A stretch of 7,466 nucleotides of DNA, taken from assembly GCA_027061705.1 (NCBI GenBank), contig JAMOVB010000113.1:1-7466 (forward strand). Reading direction: 5' to 3'. Shown in pieces: positions 1 to 6,075 of this stretch. Below the pieces are notes generated by a model that ran no database searches, was not told the origin of the DNA, and saw only the letters and a program-made list of their open reading frames with translations. A program made the position numbers and the translations under genes. Source of the DNA: Desulfurococcales archaeon (lineage in GTDB: Archaea > Thermoproteota > Thermoprotei_A > Sulfolobales > NBVN01). Within the stretch, counting starts at the first letter, position 1, and each line of letters starts with the position of its first letter.

Positions 1-393
1 AACCTTAACTAAGCCTCCCCTCCAGAGCTTCGCGAGCACGTCGAGCGGGAGGTAAAGCACTAAGCCGAGAATTACCAGCACAGAAATCAGCGGTGAGGGA
101 GGGGATACGCCGGAGACTATAATGACGTAGGCCACGTAAGCAATCGCGAGTCCTGTAGGGCTTCCCAGCATGGCCGTGACGCCGCCGACAACGCCTGCCA
201 GACTGACTGCGAAGAGCGCCAGAACCTCGGGCATGCTTAAGTACGTCATGAACGCCGTTAATACTGGGGCCTTCGCTAGAAGGGCTGAGGCGCTACTAGC
301 TAACGCGTGAGCTAGGAACCATAGTACCGGGACTACCGTTGCGGCCCGCAGTAGACTTAACGTTAGGGTCCTAGTAGATGGCGCCGCCCTCAC
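1..393 (-). CDS. Multi-pass membrane protein of the MoxR/DUF58 cluster (partial, 3' end beyond window)
   Basis: 131 codons are present and the C-terminus is missing. I do not recognise a family. The translation is very hydrophobic, with likely membrane segments at about residues 12-34, 56-76, 80-96 and 101-118, and short polar ends (RAAPSTR at the N-terminus; LDVLAKLWRGG at about 117-127). The start is GTG at 393-391, the only start codon after the upstream in-frame stop. GGAGGT at 406-401 precedes it by 7 nt and lies across the stop of the preceding gene. Only 5 nt separate the two genes, so co-transcription and coupled translation with the DUF4129-like gene are very likely. In related clusters a transglutaminase-like protein with an N-terminal membrane bundle (TgpA type) often sits beside DUF4129; this could be such a bundle, but no transglutaminase residues lie within the window, so that is only a guess. 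Confidence 0.8.
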   Translation of the reverse strand, partial: MRAAPSTRTLTLSLLRAATVVPVLWFLAHALASSASALLAKAPVLTAFMTYLSMPEVLALFAVSLAGVVGGVTAMLGSPTGLAIAYVAYVIIVSGVSPPSPLISVLVILGLVLYLPLDVLAKLWRGGLVKV

Positions 394-398
394 GCACC

Positions 399-1799
399 TT
401 ACCTCCCAGCAACCCTACTCCTTATGTGGTTTAAGATCCTCCTAGCGGTCTCCACAGCGCTGTCGCTAAGCCTTCTCCCGGACCACCTAGCGAGCTCGTA
501 AAGCCTTGTCAGCTCGATGAACGCCGACCCCCCAAGGGAGTATGCCTTCCCAGCATACTCCCTATGCGTCTCGCAGGGCTCAAGCCTTACGAACCTGCTT
601 AAGTATGAGACCGCCTTCCAATACGCCTCTATAACCTTCCAGTTGGTGTCCTCGGGTAGTGAGGGAGGCGCGCCCTTCTTAAGGGCGGGTACCGCCGCCT
701 TACCTAAACGCTGCGCGAGCCTGCCTTTAAGCAGGGTATACGCTAGGTACGCGGCAAGCACTGCTGCTATGGATGCTAGAAGGTCACGTATGAGGGAGGA
801 TACGCTTCCCATGCTTACGTGCGGTAGTGGTTTCGCGGAGGGCGCTAGGTTGAAGCTCAGCGGCGGTAGCTTAGGTAGCTTCGGGAGTCTCGGGAACGTT
901 GCCTTTGGAGGGCCCGTAGTTGCTAGCGCCTCTAGCCCCTGTGTAAGGACCTTAGCCATGTATGGTATGCTGACGTTGCTTCTGACACCGCTAAGCAGGT
1001 TCTTAAGAGTTCCTGCGGAGATGTTGCCTAGTGAGGCCATGCTCGATGCTCTCGCGGCGAACTTCCTCCAGAATTTACTGTAAGTGAGATTACCGCTTAG
1101 ACGCTCCATAACCTTAGCCAGAGACGCCAGGGCCTTAAGATCCTCGGGGGTTAGCTTAAGCCCAAGCGCTGAGACCTCCTGCCTGCTGACGAGGCCGTAC
1201 CTGCTTGCCAGCCCTAACGCCGCCTTAAGTATTGCTAGGTCCTGCGGGCTTAACTTACTTAAGTTCAGCTTATTAAGGTCGCTTAAGTCGATGTTCCCTG
1301 TCTCAGCCCACTTAGTGAGTATCTCCTTAAGCTCCTTATTATGTGCCAAGCTTGCGAGCAGGCTTAAGTCAGTCCTTAACGCCGGCGGCGCCGCCCCCCG
1401 AGCGCCGCCGGTCTGGGTTGCAAGTGTCGTCAACTCCGCAGCCTCACGGCTGCTTAAGCTGGCGGTGAGGTTGGGGTTTGAAGCCAGCGCGCCGAAAATC
1501 TTAGACGGCGTTAAGGCGCTTAAGTTACTCAGCCCATTACCGCCTAAGCCCGGCGTCACGTTAAGAGCCTGCAGCAACCTCATGAGCTCACTAGCGTTTA
1601 TGCTCGAGCCAAGTATTTTGGTTACTACATTTGGCGATGCCCTAGGTATCTGCGCGTGAGCTATGACAGCGCCAGACCATCCACCCGCCCCATTCAAAGG
1701 AGGAGTTGAGAACGCGGTTAGGGGGATTAACAGCACCGCTAGGGTAAGCGCCAGCGCTATACCTGCCCCCCTAACCGCGCCCATCAGCTCTTCACTCAA
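399..1799 (-). CDS. Secreted or membrane-anchored protein: sequon-rich ectodomain, one TM helix, DUF4129-like C-terminus
   Basis: 466 aa. Layout: signal peptide or first TM helix at about 9-30; extracellular Leu/Ser/Ala-rich helical region 31-296; proline-rich stalk about 297-328 (LPKLPKLPP); TM helix about 334-356; basic linker; DUF4129-like tail about 383-466 (VIEAYWKAVSYL, THREYAGKAY, ELTRLYELARWSGRRL). The tail should face the cytoplasm, where it could meet the MoxR/DUF58 partners (inference). Eight N-X-S/T sequons (N68, 80, 92, 110, 179, 237, 259, 275) all lie in the outer part, as expected for an archaeal glycoprotein. KLSPQDL (182-188) and KLTPEDL (215-221) mark a degenerate repeat about 33 residues apart. 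The 5' end is TTG at 1799; ATG at 1784 (Met6) is an equally plausible start and leaves the signal peptide intact. DUF4129 proteins neighbour MoxR, DUF58 and transglutaminase genes; molecular role unknown. The ectodomain matches nothing I recognise. Confidence 0.85.
   Translation of the reverse strand: MSEELMGAVRGAGIALALTLAVLLIPLTAFSTPPLNGAGGWSGAVIAHAQIPRASPNVVTKILGSSINASELMRLLQALNVTPGLGGNGLSNLSALTPSKIFGALASNPNLTASLSSREAAELTTLATQTGGARGAAPPALRTDLSLLASLAHNKELKEILTKWAETGNIDLSDLNKLNLSKLSPQDLAILKAALGLASRYGLVSRQEVSALGLKLTPEDLKALASLAKVMERLSGNLTYSKFWRKFAARASSMASLGNISAGTLKNLLSGVRSNVSIPYMAKVLTQGLEALATTGPPKATFPRLPKLPKLPPLSFNLAPSAKPLPHVSMGSVSSLIRDLLASIAAVLAAYLAYTLLKGRLAQRLGKAAVPALKKGAPPSLPEDTNWKVIEAYWKAVSYLSRFVRLEPCETHREYAGKAYSLGGSAFIELTRLYELARWSGRRLSDSAVETARRILNHIRSRVAGR
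401..406 (-). promoter_or_regulatory. Shine-Dalgarno site for the partial membrane protein
   Basis: GGAGGT on the minus strand, 7 nt before the GTG start at 393. It is a near-perfect match to the archaeal anti-SD and overlaps the end of the upstream DUF4129-like gene. It decides the GTG start, since no ATG is available. Confidence 0.75.
1382..1411. repeat. GC-only perfect inverted repeat inside the DUF4129-like gene
   Basis: The arms CCGGCGGCGC (1382-1391) and GCGCCGCCGG (1402-1411) are exact reverse complements of 10 bp separated by a 10-nt loop. All stem pairs are G-C. It lies in the coding part for the low-complexity stretch GGARGAAPPA at about residue 131-140. It would form a stable RNA hairpin; any role (pausing, structure) is unproven. 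Confidence 0.6.
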
Positions 1800-1813
1800 C
1801 TAATCAACCACGC

Positions 1814-1832
1814 TTAAAGTTCATATACTTTA
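1814..1832. promoter_or_regulatory. Shared divergent core promoter (A/T-rich palindrome)
   Basis: The 62-bp gap between the divergent genes holds TAAAGT (1815-1820), TCATAT, ACTTTA (1827-1832): 6-bp inverted arms around a 6-bp centre that reads as a TATA-like box on both strands (CATATA on plus, TATATG on minus). Counting about 26 nt outward puts transcription starts near 1853 for moxR and near 1800 for the DUF4129-like gene, so leaders would be very short on both sides. The call rests on position and composition only; a regulator operator at the same palindrome is possible. Confidence 0.4.
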
Positions 1833-1849
1833 CATCCGTTTAGCTTCTT

Positions 1850-1854
1850 AGGTG
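1850..1854 (+). promoter_or_regulatory. Shine-Dalgarno site for moxR
   Basis: AGGTG lies 7 nt before the GTG at 1862 and supports that start, giving the N-terminus MPTRF. No ATG is available nearby upstream in frame. Confidence 0.5.
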
Positions 1855-1861
1855 CCATCAA

Positions 1862-2806
1862 GTGCCGACAAGGTTCTCAGCCGTAATGAGTGAGGTTCTA
1901 GCGAACACTTCAGACATACTCATAGAGAGGGAGAACGAGGTTAAGTTCATCGTCGCATCCATGATTGTAGGGGGCCACATACTGCTTGAAGGCGTTCCCG
2001 GAATAGCTAAGACTTTGACAGCACGTGTGGTGGCGAGGCTCTTTAAACTTTCTTTTCGTAGGGTTCAGTTTACTCCTGATTTGTTGCCTGCTGATATTGT
2101 TGGTACTCGTGTTTTTGATCCTTCCTCCGCCTCCTTCGTTGTTCGTGAGGGCCCCATATTCGCCAACATCGTCCTGGCTGACGAGATAAACCGAGCATCA
2201 CCAAGAACACAATCAGCACTACTAGAAGCAATGCAAGAAAAACAAGTAACAATAGAAGGAGAAACGAGGAAGCTTCCGGACCCGTTCATAGTGATAGCCA
2301 CTCAGAACCCGATAGAGATGGAGGGCGTGTTCCCACTGCCTGAAGCGCAGCTTGACAGGTTCCTAGTTAAGCTTGAGGTTGAGTACCCGAGTGATGCTGG
2401 GTTAAGGGAGATTCTTAAGAAAATAGATAGGATTGAGGCGGCTTTGGAGACTTTGGAACCTGTTGCTACGGCTGAGGATATATTCCTCGCTCGTAGTGAG
2501 GTTAGATCCGTTAGGGTTGATGAGGGGATCTATGACTACATAGTAGCAATCGTTCGTGAGACAAGACGGCATCCGGCAGTGCGTTTAGGTGCGTCACCTA
2601 GGGGGGCGATAGCCATATTGAAGCTCGCTAAGGCGTGGGCCATTATGGAAGGCAGGGACTACGTGATCCCGGACGACGTTAAGGCCGTGGCTAAGCCCTC
2701 ACTCATACACAGGATAATACTTAAGCCCGAGTACGAGTTCGAGGGTGTCACGCCCTCCAAGGTTGTTGAGGATGTCCTCAAGTCTGTGAGTGTGCCTAGA
2801 CCTTAG
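1862..2806 (+). CDS. MoxR-family AAA+ ATPase
   Basis: 314 aa, the usual length for the family. Cytoplasmic ATPase that acts as a chaperone, usually with a VWA/DUF58 partner, in the maturation or assembly of membrane, envelope or cofactor-bearing proteins. Visible motifs: Walker A GVPGIAKT (44-51; Ala before Lys is normal for MoxR), Walker B VLADEINR (104-111), sensor 1 ATQNP (146-150), EAQLDRF (161-167), sensor 2 GASPRG (243-248), and a C-terminal lid to 314. All catalytic residues are present. GTG start with AGGTG 7 nt upstream. The DUF58 gene follows after 17 nt on the same strand, so the two form an operon. Oddity: codons 63-134 show consecutive blocks of T-, C- and then A-ending codons unlike the rest of the gene, while the protein sequence stays canonical. 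Family assignment is secure; the client is inferred only from neighbours. Confidence 0.96.
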   Translation: MPTRFSAVMSEVLANTSDILIERENEVKFIVASMIVGGHILLEGVPGIAKTLTARVVARLFKLSFRRVQFTPDLLPADIVGTRVFDPSSASFVVREGPIFANIVLADEINRASPRTQSALLEAMQEKQVTIEGETRKLPDPFIVIATQNPIEMEGVFPLPEAQLDRFLVKLEVEYPSDAGLREILKKIDRIEAALETLEPVATAEDIFLARSEVRSVRVDEGIYDYIVAIVRETRRHPAVRLGASPRGAIAILKLAKAWAIMEGRDYVIPDDVKAVAKPSLIHRIILKPEYEFEGVTPSKVVEDVLKSVSVPRP

Positions 2807-2823
2807 GCGTTGAGGGTAGGGCG

Positions 2824-4158
2824 TTGATTAGAGCTACTAAGAGGATTAGGGCTATAGTGATAGCGTCTGCAGCGTTGATAGCGGCTGCATTCATAACGCC
2901 GGCCGGCTTAGCCCCCGTGCCGGCAGCCTCGGCGATATTCCTCGTACTCCTCCTCGTTGTTTCACGCTCATCCCTCACCGCGCAGGTGGGGGCTCTCGGC
3001 GCTTTGAGGGTTAGACGGCGCGTGAGTAAGCCCCTCATAAGCGGGAAGCCTGCCGTTATGGAGGTCATTATAGAGAACCCGACCAACGTCCCTATAGAGT
3101 TCCTTGAGATTAGGGTTCCATACCCACGAGTATTCAGGCTTCTTGAGGGTAAGCCAGTAGTGCTCACGACATTACCTCCGAAGTCAAGCGTCACGGTCAG
3201 GCTTAAGCTCATCCCGCGTGTAGGCGACCACACGCTGGAGCCCGTTGAGGCGGTGGCCAGAGATTTCCTAGGCCTGTTCAGGTTCGAGGCTAAGCTCTCC
3301 GGCGCCGATAGGGTTAGGGTGCTGCCGCCTGTTGAGGCAGTGCACGCCTTAGCGGTAACGTACGCTAATAGGCCAGGAGAGCTGTCGAGAACTAAGCGGA
3401 GGGGTAGGGGTGTCGAGTTCTTCGGGATTAGGGAGTACGTGCCTGGCGACGAGTACAGGAGGATTGAGTGGAAGGCGTCAGCGAGACACGGCCTCAGACG
3501 CCTATTCGTTAAGGAGTTCGAGCATGAGGTGTCCCTCAACATATTCATATTGATAGATACGTCAACCTACATGCTGTCCGGCGGGTGGGGGAGAACCCCG
3601 CTCGAATATAGTATCAAGGCAGCGGCATCCATAGCGACCTACGCCTTAAGGCGTGGTGATTCCGTAGCCATTCTCCACAAGTTTGTCAGCATGCCGAGGC
3701 TTGTAAGGGGGAGGAAGGCAGTTAATCACGTGCTTGAGACGCTGTCGAGCGTGTCGTGGGACGCCATACTTAACGGAGGGGGATCAAGTATTAGGGAGCT
3801 TGTGAGCGGGCCTCTCATGAAGATCCTCCCGAGGGAGAGGAACGTCATAATAATCTTCACAGTGCTTTACGGGGGTCTCGGGGAGGCCAAGGCATTAGTG
3901 GATACGGTGTCTAAGCTTAAAGCCTTAGGTAATGTAGTCATGGTCGTCGTGCCTATGGTTGAGTTCTTCGAGTCACGTACGCTTAAAGGCATTGAGGCAG
4001 CGATATACAGGTTAAGGAGCTACGGAGCCATTAAGAGCAAGATGGAAGGTATAAGGTTACTTCTCAAACACGGAATACCTACGGTGACGGCACTCCCCGA
4101 AGAGATGACTGACGTGATAGTCGCTAGGCTCGAGAACCTGAGATCGGCTAGAATATGA
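2824..4158 (+). CDS. DUF58 (VWA-like) membrane protein, partner of MoxR
   Basis: 444 aa. Two N-terminal hydrophobic segments (about 10-28 and 32-48) anchor it. A beta-rich region follows (about 55-170; ENPTNVPIEFLEIRVPYPR at 84-102 resembles the ancillary domain of this family). The DUF58 signature is REYVPGDEYRRIEWKASAR (203-221), followed by a VWA-like fold with FILIDTSTYM (241-250). The expected metal-site pattern DxSxS reads D245-T-S247-T-Y249, so the third position is Tyr and metal binding may be weakened. Start is TTG at 2824, preceded by GAGGGT (2812-2817); no other start is in frame after the moxR stop. It is in an operon with moxR and is presumably its membrane adaptor, as known for MoxR-DUF58 pairs. 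It ends 9 bp from the convergent DUF99 gene, with no T-rich terminator visible. Confidence 0.94.
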   Translation: MIRATKRIRAIVIASAALIAAAFITPAGLAPVPAASAIFLVLLLVVSRSSLTAQVGALGALRVRRRVSKPLISGKPAVMEVIIENPTNVPIEFLEIRVPYPRVFRLLEGKPVVLTTLPPKSSVTVRLKLIPRVGDHTLEPVEAVARDFLGLFRFEAKLSGADRVRVLPPVEAVHALAVTYANRPGELSRTKRRGRGVEFFGIREYVPGDEYRRIEWKASARHGLRRLFVKEFEHEVSLNIFILIDTSTYMLSGGWGRTPLEYSIKAAASIATYALRRGDSVAILHKFVSMPRLVRGRKAVNHVLETLSSVSWDAILNGGGSSIRELVSGPLMKILPRERNVIIIFTVLYGGLGEAKALVDTVSKLKALGNVVMVVVPMVEFFESRTLKGIEAAIYRLRSYGAIKSKMEGIRLLLKHGIPTVTALPEEMTDVIVARLENLRSARI

Positions 4159-4167
4159 CTGTGACCG

Positions 4168-4803
4168 CTAGCCGCCCCTCCCAAGTAAGCTTGGGTTCAG
4201 CAGGTAAAGCAACGGACTACCTCGAGTCAAGCCTGAAGCGATGATGTCCGCCAACCTGAGAGGTTCTGGCAGAGGGGATGTGTTCTGCAGAGTTATTAGG
4301 GTGTCGAGAGCCTTGCTTAAGCCAGTGCCGAACACGCTTATCCTTACCTCCCGCCACGGCGTCGTTACGAGCCTAGACGCGCTGTAGACTCTATTTATCA
4401 CATCGAATCTAGCCCTCCAGTCGCTGAAGTGCTTCTTAAGCGCCGCCTTAACCCTAGCTAGGCTTAGGTCATGCTTAAACACAACCACTACTGGTGCCGA
4501 GATAGCTTCGTATAGTTCTTCGGGATCTATTATGTTGAACCCAGCTATAGTGACGCCATCGGTAAATATTACGTCCGGGCGGGCCACGAGCCTGCTAACG
4601 GACCTGACGGCCGCTTCAGTCCCGTCTAGCCCGTCAACAGTTACCGGTTCTATGGCAACGTCGGCTGGGTTCATGCCCTCGCAGAGGACCGCAGCAAGTA
4701 TTGTTCGGCACTTCAGCTCCTTACACTCGATGGGGAAGTACCCGTCGTCAATCCCTACCGCTCTGACCGACCTTCCGCGCGAACCACCCGATTCTCGGGT
4801 CAT
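4168..4803 (-). CDS. DUF99 family protein (UPF0215; RNase H-fold, endonuclease V-related)
   Basis: 211 aa, slightly longer than the usual roughly 190-200. Family motifs: GIDDG (17-21), VDGLDGT (56-62), TDGVTIAGFNIID (81-93), APVVVVFK (103-110), KKHFSDW (123-129) and the C-terminal PLRLADIIASGLTRG (181-195). Asp residues in the first three motifs sit where the related endonuclease V fold has its metal-binding acids, so a nuclease or nucleic-acid-binding role is plausible, but no function is established for the family. ATG at 4803 is the only ATG, GTG or TTG upstream of GIDDG, so the first 56 bases overlap the end of cdc6 in another frame. There is no strong SD; translation is probably coupled to cdc6. 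Stop TAG at 4170-4168. Confidence 0.9.
   Translation of the reverse strand: MTRESGGSRGRSVRAVGIDDGYFPIECKELKCRTILAAVLCEGMNPADVAIEPVTVDGLDGTEAAVRSVSRLVARPDVIFTDGVTIAGFNIIDPEELYEAISAPVVVVFKHDLSLARVKAALKKHFSDWRARFDVINRVYSASRLVTTPWREVRISVFGTGLSKALDTLITLQNTSPLPEPLRLADIIASGLTRGSPLLYLLNPSLLGRGG
4180..4195. repeat. Short inverted repeat at the DUF58/DUF99 convergence
   Basis: CCCAAG (4180-4185), 4-nt centre, CTTGGG (4190-4195). It lies just inside the 3' end of the DUF99 gene and 22 bases after the DUF58 stop, so both transcripts could carry it. There is no T-tract, so it is not a typical archaeal terminator; it may be chance. Confidence 0.25.
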
Positions 4804-5971
4804 CTTCGAACGCCTTTATTATCGTGTTTGGATCGACCGTTAGCGTCACCTGCCTTGTCTTCCCGTACCTCCCCCTATTCACTAGCTTAGCCGTCACCAC
4901 TCCCAGCATGTCGAGCTCGCTTATTATGTCGCTAACCCTCCTCTGGGTTACGGGCTCGACACCGAGCTTCATCGTTAGGTCACGGTAGCTTGTGTATAGC
5001 TCGCCCGTACTGTTGAACCTGCCGCCAGCTAAGGCTATGACTAGCAGAACTATCTTTCCGTGGTAGGGTAGCGTCCTTATGACGTCCACAACCATATCAC
5101 GCTCTATCTCCTCCCTAGCGAGCCTCACGTGCTCGACCGTGACCTTCCTGTCGCCGGAGCGCTCTGCTATCTCGCCAGCAACCCTAAGTAGGTCTAGAGC
5201 CCTCCTAGCGTCTCCATGCTCTTTAGCCGCTATTGAGGCGCAGTACTCTATAACCCCCTCCTCAAGGACTCCTGGTCTGAACGCCTTGACGGCCCTCTCC
5301 TTAAGTATGTCGGTCAGCTGTAAGGCGTCGTAGGGCGGAAATACTATCTCAACCTCACCTAGGCTTGACCTCACCCTAGGGTCTAACCTATCCATTATCT
5401 TGACGTCGTTAGTTATCCCTATCACGCTGACCTTACCTTTAACTAACTCATCATTTATCCTCGTAAGCCTGTAGAGGAGTTCGTCGCCAGCCCGCTTTAT
5501 GAGGAAGTCTATCTCGTCCAGAACAGCGACGAGTATCTTGCCTGAGGTGTTAAGCACCCTCTTAAACCTCCTGAAGACCTCGGCCGTTGAGAGGCCCGTG
5601 AAGGGAACCCTACCGCCGAGCGACTCAACGATGTTCGCCAGCACCCTGTAGGTCGTGTCGTCATGCCTGCAGTTAGTGTATGAGAAGACGAAGTGCATTA
5701 TGCCTCGCTGCCTGCCGTACTCGCTAACTCTCCTCAGCACGTACTTCGTCACGGCAGTCTTGCCGGTGCCGGTGAGGCCGTATATGAATATGTTGCTCGG
5801 CCTCTCACCCCTTAGCAGGGGTGCTAGGTGCTCCGTAAGACGCCTGATCTGCTCCTCCCTGTGTGGGAGGACCTCAGGTACGTAGTCTGGACGGAGCACC
5901 TCGCGATTTACGAAAATACTTGAGGATATCTTAGCCAGCGTCTCGAATACTATGTCGTTTGCCTCCGGCAT
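4748..5971 (-). CDS. cdc6: Orc1/Cdc6 replication initiator (AAA+ ATPase with winged helix)
   Basis: 407 aa, typical length. Binds origin DNA and helps load the MCM helicase. Order of features: N-terminal lead ending in PEVLPHREEQIRRL (32-45); Walker A GLTGTGKT (65-72); Walker B LVAVLDEID (147-155); sensor 1 ITNDV (186-190); DPRVRSSL with likely arginine finger (197-204); sensor 2 GDARRALDLL (253-262); C-terminal winged helix about 295-385 (LPYHGKIVLLVIAL, VTQRRVSDIISELDMLG). All core residues are intact. Start ATG at 5971 with GGAAGGTG (5980-5987) 8 nt upstream. A TTTTAA box about 60 bp upstream suggests a separate promoter. The DUF99 gene starts inside its 3' end. Archaeal genomes often have two or three paralogues (orc1-1, -2, -3); which one this is cannot be told from the window. 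Confidence 0.96.
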   Translation of the reverse strand: MPEANDIVFETLAKISSSIFVNREVLRPDYVPEVLPHREEQIRRLTEHLAPLLRGERPSNIFIYGLTGTGKTAVTKYVLRRVSEYGRQRGIMHFVFSYTNCRHDDTTYRVLANIVESLGGRVPFTGLSTAEVFRRFKRVLNTSGKILVAVLDEIDFLIKRAGDELLYRLTRINDELVKGKVSVIGITNDVKIMDRLDPRVRSSLGEVEIVFPPYDALQLTDILKERAVKAFRPGVLEEGVIEYCASIAAKEHGDARRALDLLRVAGEIAERSGDRKVTVEHVRLAREEIERDMVVDVIRTLPYHGKIVLLVIALAGGRFNSTGELYTSYRDLTMKLGVEPVTQRRVSDIISELDMLGVVTAKLVNRGRYGKTRQVTLTVDPNTIIKAFEDDPRIGWFARKVGQSGRD

Positions 5972-5979
5972 AACCGACG

Positions 5980-5987
5980 CACCTTCC
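5980..5987 (-). promoter_or_regulatory. Shine-Dalgarno site for cdc6
   Basis: GGAAGGTG on the minus strand, 8 nt before the ATG at 5971. It supports a leadered transcript and this start. Confidence 0.55.
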
Positions 5988-6029
5988 GCTACTCCACTCC
6001 ACTAGATTCACTGGAGATGTGGGTTGCTA

Positions 6030-6041
6030 AGTTAAAAGTTC
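6030..6041 (-). promoter_or_regulatory. Candidate TATA box for cdc6
   Basis: The minus strand reads GAACTTTTAAC, an archaeal-like BRE/TATA element, in the 104-bp gap before cdc6. A start about 26 nt downstream would fall near 6010, giving a leader of about 38 nt that includes the SD. The same gap has CTCCA (5997-6001) and TGGAG (6012-6016) in inverted order. Position and composition only. Confidence 0.35.
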
Positions 6042-6075
6042 TAGTGCATGTGGATCAGCTCAAAACGATACGTCG

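Noticed and set aside
517..1659. Two long plus-strand open frames (517-1083 and 1084-1659) opposite the DUF4129-like gene
   Set aside because: They have no recognisable domain. The minus-strand frame has a signal peptide, a TM helix, a DUF4129-like tail and operon spacing, so the plus frames are shadows.
2048..2259. Long-range hairpin between the T-ending and A-ending codon blocks of moxR (pairs centred on TGCTGAT at 2089-2095 and ATCAGCA at 2212-2218)
   Set aside because: Pairing the two blocks base by base in this register gives about 33 of 75 complementary positions, roughly what the T3/A3 bias alone would produce. There is no sustained helix.
2065..2301. Small minus-strand hydrophobic open frames within moxR
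   Set aside because: They arise from the T-rich and A-rich codon blocks of moxR read backwards, with no start signals or family features.
2796..3548. 250-codon minus-strand open frame opposite the DUF58 gene
   Set aside because: It lies antisense to well-conserved DUF58 motifs, has low-complexity Ser/Thr-rich content and no family match.
4159..4167. Terminator between the convergent DUF58 and DUF99 genes
   Set aside because: The gap is 9 bp with no T-rich run on either strand. The nearby 6-bp inverted repeat lacks a T-tract.
5972..6075. Replication origin next to cdc6
   Set aside because: The 104-bp gap has no clear origin-recognition-box repeats and no long A/T-rich unwinding stretch; only CTCCA/TGGAG 5-bp arms and one TATA-like box are seen. 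An origin may lie elsewhere.
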